In this document: piece by piece, positions 14,796 through 21,991 of the stretch | Layout: each line of letters begins with the position of its first letter | Position numbering within the stretch: position 1 is the first letter of the stretch | Virus record (IMG/VR): IMGVR_UViG_3300044733_003165 | Location: 1 to 28,689 of that record | Direction: 5' to 3' (one strand) | Length of the DNA stretch: 28,689 bases | From: a virus | The notes under the pieces: model-generated | The model's input: the letters and a program-made list of their open reading frames with translations, nothing else | What the model was told of the DNA's origin: nothing | The model's database searches: none | Made by a program: the position numbers and the translations under genes

Positions 14796-16265
14796 CTATA
14801 ATCTTATGTTCTTGATATCGAACGTAAACTTCTCTTTAGTATATAGGTCAAGCCTCTCATCCATATGTCTAAGGGTGTGATTTCTGTATGACTTCCATGA
14901 TAAATTATCACCAATATCGAACACAGTAGCCTTATCTTTTCTGTCTGATTTACGAAGACCTCTACCAATAGATTGTAATATTCTTACGACGGATTTTGAT
15001 GGAGATGCAAATATAATTGCATTTATGTTTTTAATATTAATACCAGTACTACAAGTACCATAAGATGCAACAAGAATACTATTTGTATGCTTATCAACGA
15101 TATTTCTAATCAATTCTCGTTGTTCAATATCAGTCTTCCCATATATCATAAATGTATCTTTAGTTTTAGACTTATTTAATTGATTGAACAATGGTATACC
15201 ATGTTTTTCAACAAAATTAAATAGAACCAGAACATTACCAGGAATATTATTGGCCAAATTACAGATAAAATTATTTCTTTTCGTATTAGTAATGAGCCAT
15301 TCCATTTCATGTTGATAGCTGCACTTCTTAATATCTTGATATTCTTTAGTATCATAATTTAATAATATTGAATGGATAGTTAAATTTGATAAGATTTTAT
15401 CATCCATTAATATTTTAGTTGTAGTTACAGAAAAACATCTACCAAATAATCCCTCAATCATTAATTTATGAGCCTGGGTATTATCTAATGTACCAGTTGT
15501 TCCAGTTCTGAAAACACAATTCTTACATTTTTTCATCATGGTCGATAAAGATTTTGCTTTATAAAGATGAACTTCATCCCCAAAGACACCATAAAAGTTC
15601 TTGAAAAATGAATCTGGCTCCTTGTATATACTTTGCCATGTAGATATCACAATCCTTCGATTTATTTCTTTTGATTTTCCTTGAAATATTGTATGTATTT
15701 GTCTCAAGATGTTCTTATCATGATTACAATAATCTGAAAAATCACCAGCCATTTGAGTAACAAGACCAGTGGTAGGAACAATAATCAAATATTTACTATT
15801 TTCATTATGATCTAAAAGATACTTAAGTGTGAGATATATGATTAATGACTTACCAGAGCCAGTAGGAGACAGCAGGAGACTTCGATTCTTTGTAAGAGCA
15901 TGAATGACAGCATCTATTTGGTGGGCGTGTGGAATAATCTCCTTGCCTCCAGAATAAATCTTTTGTTTATTCAACCATTCCCTTATATCAGTCTCTGTTA
16001 TTTTTTTAATTTCAATTCCATGTATTTCGTATTTGTACATACGTTCTTCACAGAATTTTACAATATAATCCAACAATCCAACATATATCGTCTGGGCTGC
16101 TAAATTAAATAATTTAATCGTACCATCCCATTTTTTCTTTTTATATGCTGGTGTAAACTGATGATTTGGTACTTTAAATGTAAAAAATCCAGAAAGCTCT
16201 TTCGCAATCGAAGGCTCACAGTCGATTTTCAAATATACTTCATCGACCTTATGAATCTTTAACAT
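14796..16265 (-). CDS. uvsW: Recombination helicase UvsW (superfamily 2)
   Basis: A 489-residue helicase (T4 UvsW: about 500). The N-terminal substrate-recognition part matches T4: YLKIDCEPSIAKELSGFF and KKWDGTIKLFN. Helicase motifs follow: IYSGGKEIIPHAHQIDAV, Walker A SPTGSGKSLIIY, IIVPTTGLVTQMAGDF, a DEVH box in FGDEVH, VLVLFNF, ILVASYGTCSTGINIK and motif VI QSIGRGLRKS. UvsW drives branch migration and unwinds R-loops, shutting off origin-dependent replication late in infection. The ATG overlaps the uvsY stop as TAATG, so the two recombination genes are coupled. Confidence 0.95.
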   Translation of the reverse strand: MLKIHKVDEVYLKIDCEPSIAKELSGFFTFKVPNHQFTPAYKKKKWDGTIKLFNLAAQTIYVGLLDYIVKFCEERMYKYEIHGIEIKKITETDIREWLNKQKIYSGGKEIIPHAHQIDAVIHALTKNRSLLLSPTGSGKSLIIYLTLKYLLDHNENSKYLIIVPTTGLVTQMAGDFSDYCNHDKNILRQIHTIFQGKSKEINRRIVISTWQSIYKEPDSFFKNFYGVFGDEVHLYKAKSLSTMMKKCKNCVFRTGTTGTLDNTQAHKLMIEGLFGRCFSVTTTKILMDDKILSNLTIHSILLNYDTKEYQDIKKCSYQHEMEWLITNTKRNNFICNLANNIPGNVLVLFNFVEKHGIPLFNQLNKSKTKDTFMIYGKTDIEQRELIRNIVDKHTNSILVASYGTCSTGINIKNINAIIFASPSKSVVRILQSIGRGLRKSDRKDKATVFDIGDNLSWKSYRNHTLRHMDERLDLYTKEKFTFDIKNIRL

Positions 16266-16699
16266 TATACACCTTGAGTAAATTTAATCCATTCGATTGA
16301 TGCTCGAATAGACCAAATTTTGTTTGAAATAATTTTAACTACACTTTCTAGATAATTGACTTTTTCTTTTTGCATAGTTACCTTTAATTCAAGTTGAATT
16401 ACATCTTTATCGCTGTCAATAAATTTATCTAAATCTTGACGTATTAGTGCTAATTCAAATGGTTCCCAACCTAAATCGTGCAGTTGTTCTTCACTCAATT
16501 TTCCAGAGTAATATAGCCATTTATTTCTTTTTAGAACATTTAAATCTGTTTCAAACTTAGCCAATACTAGTTTTTCATCAGACAATATACAAAGATATTT
16601 GTTATGTTGTTGAGGAACAACCGAGGCTTCGTGATCTAAACTTGTATTATCAATGAGGACATCATCCTCTACCATTTTTTTAATATCATTTAGTGTCAT
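16265..16699 (-). CDS. uvsY: Recombination mediator UvsY
   Basis: A 144-residue protein (T4 UvsY: 137). Conserved features are DDVLIDNTSLDHEA (T4: KDVFIDSTKLQYEA), WLYYSGK (T4: RLDYYSGR), the DLKFIDSDKDVIQLELKV-like block (here DLDKFIDSDKDVIQLELKV) and the C-terminal IRASIEWIKF. UvsY loads the UvsX recombinase onto single-stranded DNA coated with gp32. The frame is open further upstream inside the preceding gene, but ATG 16699 gives the conserved start MTLNDIKKMVEDDV. It follows the upstream stop as TAATATG with no good Shine-Dalgarno sequence. The following uvsW overlaps it. Confidence 0.9.
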   Translation of the reverse strand: MTLNDIKKMVEDDVLIDNTSLDHEASVVPQQHNKYLCILSDEKLVLAKFETDLNVLKRNKWLYYSGKLSEEQLHDLGWEPFELALIRQDLDKFIDSDKDVIQLELKVTMQKEKVNYLESVVKIISNKIWSIRASIEWIKFTQGV

Positions 16700-16700
16700 A

Positions 16701-17267
16701 TTATAAAGTCTTATCTTCAAAAATATCAAAGTGTGTATATGTAAATACTGCCGAGGCAATCACAACATCAGTATCATTTAAAGTAACATCAAAATCTAAT
16801 CCAGATAAAAAACTAGGAAATATATTATAAAACTTATATGTGATAATTGGATTATATTGACTGTTCAAAATAACCAATGTAGCATCAGATGTTTTATGTA
16901 TATCCTTTAATTCCTCTACATTATCTGTGTATGGGGCCAAACCCTTCATCCAATCGAACAATTCTTTATAATTCATCATATATTCATCAACTGGAAAACT
17001 AACCTGTAAATCTTCGAATTGAAATCTATTTCCAGCTAGACGTATATCTATTGGTGTTGGGTTAGACTGCGGTGATATACCAATACTCAAAGAAGGTAAA
17101 TTTACTCGTTGAAGAAAATAACTCATTGTTGGGCATCTACTCAATGTAAATACAAATCTATTCTGTAGAAGAAAGTTTGTATTTACTGGTATAGATGGAT
17201 TTGATGAATAAAAATCACCAGGCAAATTTGCCTTCACAGAAGCTGGTATATTTGCTGGATTAAACAT
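16701..17267 (-). CDS. 3: Tail-tube-fold virion protein, probably tail completion protein gp3
   Basis: A 188-residue protein. Segments FVFTLSRCPTMSYFLQRVNL, LPSLSIG, FQFEDLQVSFPVDEY, ELFDWMKGL and the C-terminal YKFYNIFPSFLSGLDFD, then FTYTHFDIF, are typical of the tail-tube fold shared by gp19 and the tube terminator gp3. In marine T4-like phages a gp3-type gene lies between 23 and uvsY as I recall, which favours gp3. It could alternatively be a third gp19-like protein. The frame extends up to a GTG at 17306, but that lies inside the gene 23 terminator stem, so ATG 17267 is preferred. No Shine-Dalgarno sequence is present; a late-like box abuts the start. Confidence 0.65.
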   Translation of the reverse strand: MFNPANIPASVKANLPGDFYSSNPSIPVNTNFLLQNRFVFTLSRCPTMSYFLQRVNLPSLSIGISPQSNPTPIDIRLAGNRFQFEDLQVSFPVDEYMMNYKELFDWMKGLAPYTDNVEELKDIHKTSDATLVILNSQYNPIITYKFYNIFPSFLSGLDFDVTLNDTDVVIASAVFTYTHFDIFEDKTL

Positions 17268-17272
17268 ACTAT

Positions 17273-17280
17273 TATTTATG
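17273..17280 (-). promoter_or_regulatory. Late-like promoter box CATAAATA before the gp3-like gene
   Basis: The minus strand reads CATAAATA from 17280 to 17273, one mismatch from the late consensus. It is placed just after the gene 23 terminator and five bases before ATG 17267. Standard late geometry would put the first RNA base at the A of the ATG. It would restart transcription past the terminator. The mismatch and AT content keep this tentative. Confidence 0.3.
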
Positions 17281-17285
17281 CAATG

Positions 17286-17312
17286 AAAAAGGGTGGCTTT
17301 CGCCACCCTTTT
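17286..17312 (-). terminator. Strong Rho-independent terminator after gene 23
   Basis: On the minus strand AAAAGGGTGGC pairs with GCCACCCTTTT around a GAAA tetraloop (11-bp stem, arms 17312-17302 and 17297-17287), continuing in a run of five T. It begins 24 nt past the gene 23 stop. This is the most stable hairpin seen in the window and should isolate the very abundant capsid mRNA from the recombination genes. Confidence 0.9.
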
Positions 17313-17336
17313 CCTTATAAACCTTACGGGTTATTA

Positions 17337-18764
17337 TCAGGTATTGAAGCCTGAATCAAGACCATGGAGATTGACTACGCGAGTAAGTCTGTAATAGACG
17401 TTGCTATTAGCATCCAAACCTTCAGCGTTTGCGCTGATTACATCACGACCCTTGGCGAATGGATTTGCGACCATGCCGTAACGAGTCTTGAAGCCAATCT
17501 TGGGTTGGAAGGTATCTTGACCGACTGCACGTACCATTTGTAGCGGAACGTATGGGCAGTAGAACATACCAGCGTCATATGGGGATTGACCCTTATAACC
17601 AACCATGAAGAAGTCAACACCAGCAGGAACGAATGGATCGATGAAGACCTTGTACTTGCCGTTGAGAACGCCTGCGAAGACGTTACCAGTATCATCAACA
17701 TTCATATTGACGTTGAGTGCTGGTGAGAGATTAAGGAATCCACCCATTGCGAGAGCAGAAGCAACATCTGCGCTGCAAAGAATGAAGTTACCCTTGCCTC
17801 TACGAGTTTCTTTCGCAATGACGTTTGCTTCACGTTCGATTTGGAACATGAGGCCACGATATCTTTCAGCTGACCAACGACCGTCAGAATCTGTTGAGAG
17901 ATCGTATGAACCAGAGTATGAAAGATCTCTTTGTTGTGAACCTGTCTTGGCAATGGTGTAAACTGCACGGAGAATTTCGCGGTTGATTTCGTTCAAGATT
18001 TCAGTTGAAAGAATATTTGCGAGTTCCGCCTCAGCATCAAGACCGTGAACAGCCTTGAGATCTTGTGCAAGTTCAGTTGTGTATTCTGCCTTGAGTGCGC
18101 GTGTACGAGCTTGTACTGCGACACGTTCAATGCTGAATGACATTTCCTTGAATGGGTTGCCAGCTTCACCGAGTGATTCTGCATTTTGTGTAAGGAAACC
18201 ACGGAATGAATTAAACAAATCTTTACGATCTGGTGAAGCATTCCAGCTACCAGATGAAGCACCTAGACCAAATGGGTTGGTATAAGTAAAGCCAGTAGCA
18301 CCAGCACCAACACCAGTTGATCCAAGAGCACCAGCGAAGGATGCGATTGGTTCATCATACATTGCCTCAAGACCAGCTTGATTGTCGTATCTTGAACGGA
18401 ATGCAAAGATAAGACCAGTTGGTGCTGACATTGGTTGAACGCTTGCTACATCATAAGCAACGACGTTAGGCATTGCACGACGAACAAGGCTGATTAGGAT
18501 TGGATCATAACCAGCGAGAGCTGATGTTGATGCGCCACCTTGAGCTACTTGATTATTGGCAAAATTGCCACCCATAGCATTTACAGGTGCTTCTGTGAGG
18601 AAATCACTTGCACCTTCTCTGAGTGCCTTCTTTTGATTCTCAAGAAGAACTGCGGTATTACGACGACGTTGAATGTCATTGATCTTGTCTAATTCTGGGT
18701 GATCAATGATTGGGGACCACTTCTCAAGAAGTTGGTCATAAGGGGTTATTCCATTAAAATCCAT
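17337..18764 (-). CDS. 23: Major capsid protein gp23
   Basis: A 475-residue HK97-fold capsid protein (T4 gp23: 521). It contains the T4-like block LVRRAMPNVVAYDVASVQPM (residues 92-111), then SAPTGLIFAFRSRY, and a C-terminal half with YRGLMFQIEREANVIAKETR and NFILCSADVASALAMGG. A gp21-type cleavage site, LTE before APVN, lies after E58 and would remove a propeptide like that of T4 (cleaved after E65). GGAG lies seven bases before the ATG. The gene ends in three in-frame stops (TGA TAA TAA) followed by a strong terminator. It is clearly less AT-rich than its surroundings (29 of 60 G+C in 17461-17520), as expected for a highly expressed gene. Confidence 0.97.
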   Translation of the reverse strand: MDFNGITPYDQLLEKWSPIIDHPELDKINDIQRRRNTAVLLENQKKALREGASDFLTEAPVNAMGGNFANNQVAQGGASTSALAGYDPILISLVRRAMPNVVAYDVASVQPMSAPTGLIFAFRSRYDNQAGLEAMYDEPIASFAGALGSTGVGAGATGFTYTNPFGLGASSGSWNASPDRKDLFNSFRGFLTQNAESLGEAGNPFKEMSFSIERVAVQARTRALKAEYTTELAQDLKAVHGLDAEAELANILSTEILNEINREILRAVYTIAKTGSQQRDLSYSGSYDLSTDSDGRWSAERYRGLMFQIEREANVIAKETRRGKGNFILCSADVASALAMGGFLNLSPALNVNMNVDDTGNVFAGVLNGKYKVFIDPFVPAGVDFFMVGYKGQSPYDAGMFYCPYVPLQMVRAVGQDTFQPKIGFKTRYGMVANPFAKGRDVISANAEGLDANSNVYYRLTRVVNLHGLDSGFNT

Positions 18765-18793
18765 TTTATTTCTCCTATTTTCTTTTTGTTAAA

Positions 18794-19729
18794 TTAACCT
18801 TTTATGGCTTTGAGATGCTTACTGATTGAATTGACATAAACATTCATATCTTCATTGATAAATGGTTTAGATGAAGTAGTAGTTTCTTCGGTGAGGCTTT
18901 CTGCTTCAGGTGACTTACCATTAAAATATGACTCTTTGAGTATTTTTACTTTTTCTTTGTATTGATCAACTGAATTGAATTCAATAGACTCGCAGAGTGA
19001 AGCAAGTTTTTCAACTTCTGTATCTGCAAGATCTGATGAAAGTTCCATGAAAACATTAGCACATTCATTTACAATATTTTTCTCTTGTAATTCCATGTGC
19101 TGTTTCATGAGTTGATTAAGATTTTCTTCAAGTTGACGATTCTCGGCAAATAATTCATCAACGAGATCGACCTTTTCTTCTGGAACTTCAATATAGTTAT
19201 TTTCAAACAACTCTTTGAGTCCTTGGATAAAGTTTTCGGCAATCTCGGTACGGAAACCTTGCTCGACTTGAAGACGATTTTCTTCCATCCATTCATTGAG
19301 AACATATCCAAGATAACCGTCTACTTGCTCAGTGAGAGTAGATGCTACTGCGGATACTTCTTCCTCAATTACTTCTTGTGATGCTTGTAAAATTGCTTGT
19401 TCGATGATTGCTACTTTTTCATTCAAAGCAGCTTCAAACAAGGTTGCAGCCTTTGCTTTGAATTCATCTGAAAGATCTTGTCCTTCAAAAAGTGCATCAA
19501 CATAATCAGTAATATCTAATTGTACTGATTCTTTGGTTTCTTCCATATCATCTTCTGGTTCTTCTGTGGTGTTTTGCTTTGGTGCTGCACCACCTTGAGG
19601 TGAAAGTGAAGCCATGTTTGCTTTTGCTAAACCGTCTTTTGCAATTGGTTTAGCAAACATAGGAGTTACGCCATTCGAGGCGAAAGTTCCCTTTCCTGTT
19701 GCATCTTGTACATCTTGACCTTGATTCAT
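18794..19729 (-). CDS. 22: Prohead scaffold protein gp22
   Basis: A 311-residue acidic, mostly helical protein (T4 gp22: 269) between the protease and capsid genes, as in T4. The first 70 residues are low-complexity and Gly/Pro rich. From LDITDYVDALFEGQDLSDEF (about 74-93) onward it is predicted coiled helix with many Glu. It contains candidate gp21 sites, for example LTE-Q in STLTEQVDGY and ELE-type steps, in line with scaffold being digested during maturation. A GGAG site lies seven bases before the ATG, and an exact late promoter box lies 22 nt upstream. It forms the assembly core around which gp23 polymerises. Confidence 0.88.
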   Translation of the reverse strand: MNQGQDVQDATGKGTFASNGVTPMFAKPIAKDGLAKANMASLSPQGGAAPKQNTTEEPEDDMEETKESVQLDITDYVDALFEGQDLSDEFKAKAATLFEAALNEKVAIIEQAILQASQEVIEEEVSAVASTLTEQVDGYLGYVLNEWMEENRLQVEQGFRTEIAENFIQGLKELFENNYIEVPEEKVDLVDELFAENRQLEENLNQLMKQHMELQEKNIVNECANVFMELSSDLADTEVEKLASLCESIEFNSVDQYKEKVKILKESYFNGKSPEAESLTEETTTSSKPFINEDMNVYVNSISKHLKAIKG

Positions 19730-19750
19730 AATTTTCTCCGTAAGTAATAT

Positions 19751-19758
19751 TATTTATA
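19751..19758 (-). promoter_or_regulatory. T4-type late promoter box TATAAATA for genes 22-23
   Basis: An exact TATAAATA lies on the minus strand in the 72-nt gap before gene 22. The transcript would start near 19745, giving a 16-nt leader with the GGAG site. Upstream of the box the gap has a short hairpin. This is the best-placed late promoter in the window: it precedes the two most abundant assembly proteins, and the run ends at the gene 23 terminator. Confidence 0.65.
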
Positions 19759-19769
19759 TTTTTTATTAT

Positions 19770-19787
19770 TTACATAACGATATGTAA
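19770..19787 (-). repeat. 7-bp hairpin downstream of the 252-aa gene
   Basis: Exact inverted repeat TTACATA/TATGTAA with a 4-base loop, 14 nt past the stop of the 252-aa gene and upstream of the late box. It is followed on the minus strand by an A-rich, not T-rich, stretch, so it is not a classical terminator. It may mark an mRNA 3' end or processing site. Confidence 0.4.
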
Positions 19788-19801
19788 CGTCTATTGTTGG
19801 A

Positions 19802-20560
19802 CTAATTCGTAGGGTCTGGATTATTTGGTGGTTTGTATAAATTTGGTTTGGGATATACATCATCCTCATCATATTTAAATCCCAATATACCTGTATTTTG
19901 TGCTTGAAGATCTTTTAATCTTTGTTCTGTTGCTCTCAATGCAGCAATACGACTTATTCTAGATGATCTTGGTAATAAATCTATTTCTTGAGTAGATCTT
20001 CTCGCTAATTCTTGTTGTGTTGATCTTATCTGTGATGCTAATTGAGCAGCAGTCATTAATGGTTTTGGACCAGATCTAGCTGTTACTGGAGATGTAGATG
20101 TTTGTGGTTCTTGAGGTTGATTTGTTCTAAAAGCATTTGATACAGCTCTGCCAGCTCTCAAAACACTACCTAAGTTTGTTACTCCCTTTAAAGGATTAGT
20201 TACATTACCACGTGCGGTTGGAAAATTTAAACCACTAGATATAGCAGCTCTTAATCCCATTGTGGCGAGTTTAGGTAAAGCAGCCGCCATAATAGATGGT
20301 TTTTGTACAGGCAATGCACCCATTTTTTGACTATATTGACCAGTTGTTATTGGACCCCTAACAGTTCTCAATCCTTTTCTGGCAGCAAGTGCTAATCTAC
20401 TACCTAATTTCTGAAATAGTGGAGTACCACCACTAAAGAATTTTTCATTGATTTGTTTTATACTATTATTTTCTTTTAAATCATTATGAACTTTACAGTA
20501 AATAGCATATCTTGCATTTCTGCAAGATATGCTTGATGAAATATTTGTTTCGTTTTTCAT
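19802..20560 (-). CDS. Basic hypothetical protein between protease and scaffold genes (252 aa)
   Basis: A 252-residue basic, Ala/Arg/Thr/Pro-rich protein with no recognised domain. The ATG overlaps the gene 21 stop as ATGA and has GAGGA four bases upstream, so the start is well supported. The first 39 residues are polar, with two cysteines (C13, C22), and end at INE, which fits the loose gp21 cleavage pattern (L/I-x-E). After this the protein is basic (SRLALAARKGLRTVRG) with a Pro-rich tail. Its place inside the head-assembly block suggests a head component, perhaps an internal protein packaged with DNA and trimmed by gp21, but this is inference. A perfect 13-bp hairpin lies within its first 20 codons. 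Confidence 0.75.
   Translation of the reverse strand: MKNETNISSSISCRNARYAIYCKVHNDLKENNSIKQINEKFFSGGTPLFQKLGSRLALAARKGLRTVRGPITTGQYSQKMGALPVQKPSIMAAALPKLATMGLRAAISSGLNFPTARGNVTNPLKGVTNLGSVLRAGRAVSNAFRTNQPQEPQTSTSPVTARSGPKPLMTAAQLASQIRSTQQELARRSTQEIDLLPRSSRISRIAALRATEQRLKDLQAQNTGILGFKYDEDDVYPKPNLYKPPNNPDPTN
20504..20533 (-). repeat. Perfect 13-bp hairpin with GAAA tetraloop inside the start of the 252-aa gene
   Basis: Arms 20504-20516 and 20521-20533 are exactly complementary, and the loop on the transcribed strand is GAAA, a GNRA tetraloop. It begins about 25 nt after the gene 21 stop, within codons 10-19 of the next gene. No T-run follows, so it is not a standard terminator. It could be an RNase processing site or a brake on translation of the downstream gene. 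Confidence 0.7.
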
Positions 20561-21198
20561 AACTTCCTCAAAAAGTTTTCAAACATTTTTATGGCTTTTT
20601 TTTCCATATCTTTTTTACTGGTCTTTTGCAATTGTTTTTTCATTTCAGACAATTCTTTTTCTCTAAGTAATCCATTGTGCCATACCCACTCTTTTCCTTC
20701 CAGAATACCATTTACAAAGGCATCTGGAGCTGATGGATCAGCAACAATATCAATAGCACTTAAAGTAAAGTCTGATTGAACTTCATTAATTTCGTTTACT
20801 CTTTTTAATGTTCCCATACCTCTTGAAGAAACACCCAATAAAGCACCTTCATCAATCAATGATTTAACAATTTTACCCATCGGTGTATCTAATATTTTAG
20901 CTTTACCGATGAAATTATTACCTTCTTGATTTAATTCTACAATCATGTGTGAGACACGATCTAGATTTACAGATGGACCAGATGGGTGATTTAATTCACC
21001 TAGAGCACGTTTTTTATCAACGTATTCCTTGACATAACGGCCACACTCGTTTTCAAGAATATTAATGCTATATTTTCTTCCATTACGATTCACAGTTTCA
21101 CCTTGCATCATAATACCTTCAATATAATAATTTTTACCATTGTCGGTAGACTCTACAAGAGTTTTTACGTTTTCAATTGTTTCTGTGATTAACTTCAT
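20557..21198 (-). CDS. 21: Prohead core protease gp21
   Basis: A 213-residue serine protease (T4 gp21: 212). The catalytic His is H71 in GELNHPSGP, and the catalytic Ser lies in LLGVSSRGMG (S124/S125), followed by the conserved LSAIDIVADPSAPDA. The fold and His-Ser arrangement are those of the T4/herpesvirus prohead protease group. It is activated inside the prohead, cuts gp23, gp22 and core proteins after L/I-x-E, then degrades itself. An AAGGA site lies five bases before the ATG. It sits between the core protein gene and the 252-aa gene, where T4 has scaffold gene 22 directly after 21. Confidence 0.95.
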   Translation of the reverse strand: MKLITETIENVKTLVESTDNGKNYYIEGIMMQGETVNRNGRKYSINILENECGRYVKEYVDKKRALGELNHPSGPSVNLDRVSHMIVELNQEGNNFIGKAKILDTPMGKIVKSLIDEGALLGVSSRGMGTLKRVNEINEVQSDFTLSAIDIVADPSAPDAFVNGILEGKEWVWHNGLLREKELSEMKKQLQKTSKKDMEKKAIKMFENFLRKL

Positions 21199-21206
21199 GG
21201 AATTCC

Positions 21207-21725
21207 TTATTCTTGGGTTTCTTCTTCACAGTCTTCGCAAATTTCTTCTTCTGAAAGTAATTCTTCTGCTATTTCGGCTATTTCTTCTTCTGTTAGTTCT
21301 TCACCAAGTTCTGCTTCTATTTCTTCGACAATGGCAGTCAATTCTGTCATAAATTCTTCTTCAATGATATCGTCATCATCAGAATCTATTTCTTCATTTG
21401 TATTTTTTTTAATTTTCTCAGATCTATTTTTTAAATACTCATCACTATCGTCTTTATCACCATCTTCATCAATATCACCATCATTATCTTCGTCTTCATA
21501 ATCTATTTCATCTTCACTGTCTTCTTTATCATCTTCTTCCATTTTTTTCTTAGCTTCATGAATTTCCAACTCTTCTTGTGTCATGAACACAGTTGGTGCG
21601 TAGTCTTCTAGACGTTGCTCAAGCATTACACCAAGTTTAGTGTAAAGGCGTTCATTTAATATATCTTTAGCTTGTGATAACTTATTTTCCATTATAAGGG
21701 GTATAAGATCAGAAAAATTATTCAT
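21207..21725 (-). CDS. 67: Acidic prohead core protein, gp67-like
   Basis: A 172-residue protein whose N-terminus, NFSDLIPLIMENKLSQAKDI, followed by LNERLYTKLGVMLEQR, resembles T4 gp67 (LIEAIK-type helix, then a short arm). From about residue 64 it has an extreme acidic tract of Asp/Glu (for example DDKEDSEDEIDYEDEDNDGD), then a second acidic segment rich in E-x-E and two CxxC-like cysteines near the end. It is about twice the length of T4 gp67 (80 residues), perhaps combining the roles of 67 and 68. GGAG lies upstream of ATG 21725. The position after 20 and before 21 agrees with T4's 20-67-68-21. Confidence 0.75.
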   Translation of the reverse strand: MNNFSDLIPLIMENKLSQAKDILNERLYTKLGVMLEQRLEDYAPTVFMTQEELEIHEAKKKMEEDDKEDSEDEIDYEDEDNDGDIDEDGDKDDSDEYLKNRSEKIKKNTNEEIDSDDDDIIEEEFMTELTAIVEEIEAELGEELTEEEIAEIAEELLSEEEICEDCEEETQE

Positions 21726-21991
21726 TGTTTGCTCCTAGTTCTTTTATTATTTATTTTTTTAAGATTTTCTGTAAAATGTCCAAGAAAATTATTTATGGTT
21801 TTTTTATCCGATAACAGCATTTTTAATTTTTTATTATCACTATTCACAAAAGATTGAATCATTTGTACTTGAGGTGGATTTAAAATTATTGTGTTTCTAT
21901 CTCTTAAATAAATTGTAACTGGCAATTTTAACTTTTTTGATGAATTGAATAATTTAACCAATCTTTCCTTTTCATGATAATAATATCTCAT
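21722..21991 (-). CDS. Small basic hypothetical protein after the portal gene (89 aa)
   Basis: An 89-residue basic protein beginning MRYYYHEKERLVKLFNSSKK and ending in a Lys/Arg-rich NNKRTRSKQ. It overlaps the portal stop and the gp67-like start (both ATGA-type junctions), so it is translated as part of the head operon. The strand-like stretch LPVTIYLRDRNTIILNPPQV is followed by helices. It takes the place of T4 gene 67, but its basic character does not match gp67 or gp68. It may be a small prohead core or portal-associated protein; I do not recognise it. Confidence 0.75.
   Translation of the reverse strand: MRYYYHEKERLVKLFNSSKKLKLPVTIYLRDRNTIILNPPQVQMIQSFVNSDNKKLKMLLSDKKTINNFLGHFTENLKKINNKRTRSKQ

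Noticed and set aside
17268-17306. N-terminal extension of the gp3-like protein from a GTG
   Set aside because: The GTG lies inside the gene 23 terminator stem; ATG 17267 is more likely.
17605-17961. 118-codon plus-strand open frame opposite gene 23
   Set aside because: Lies wholly antisense to the strongly conserved capsid gene and looks like a by-product of its codon usage.
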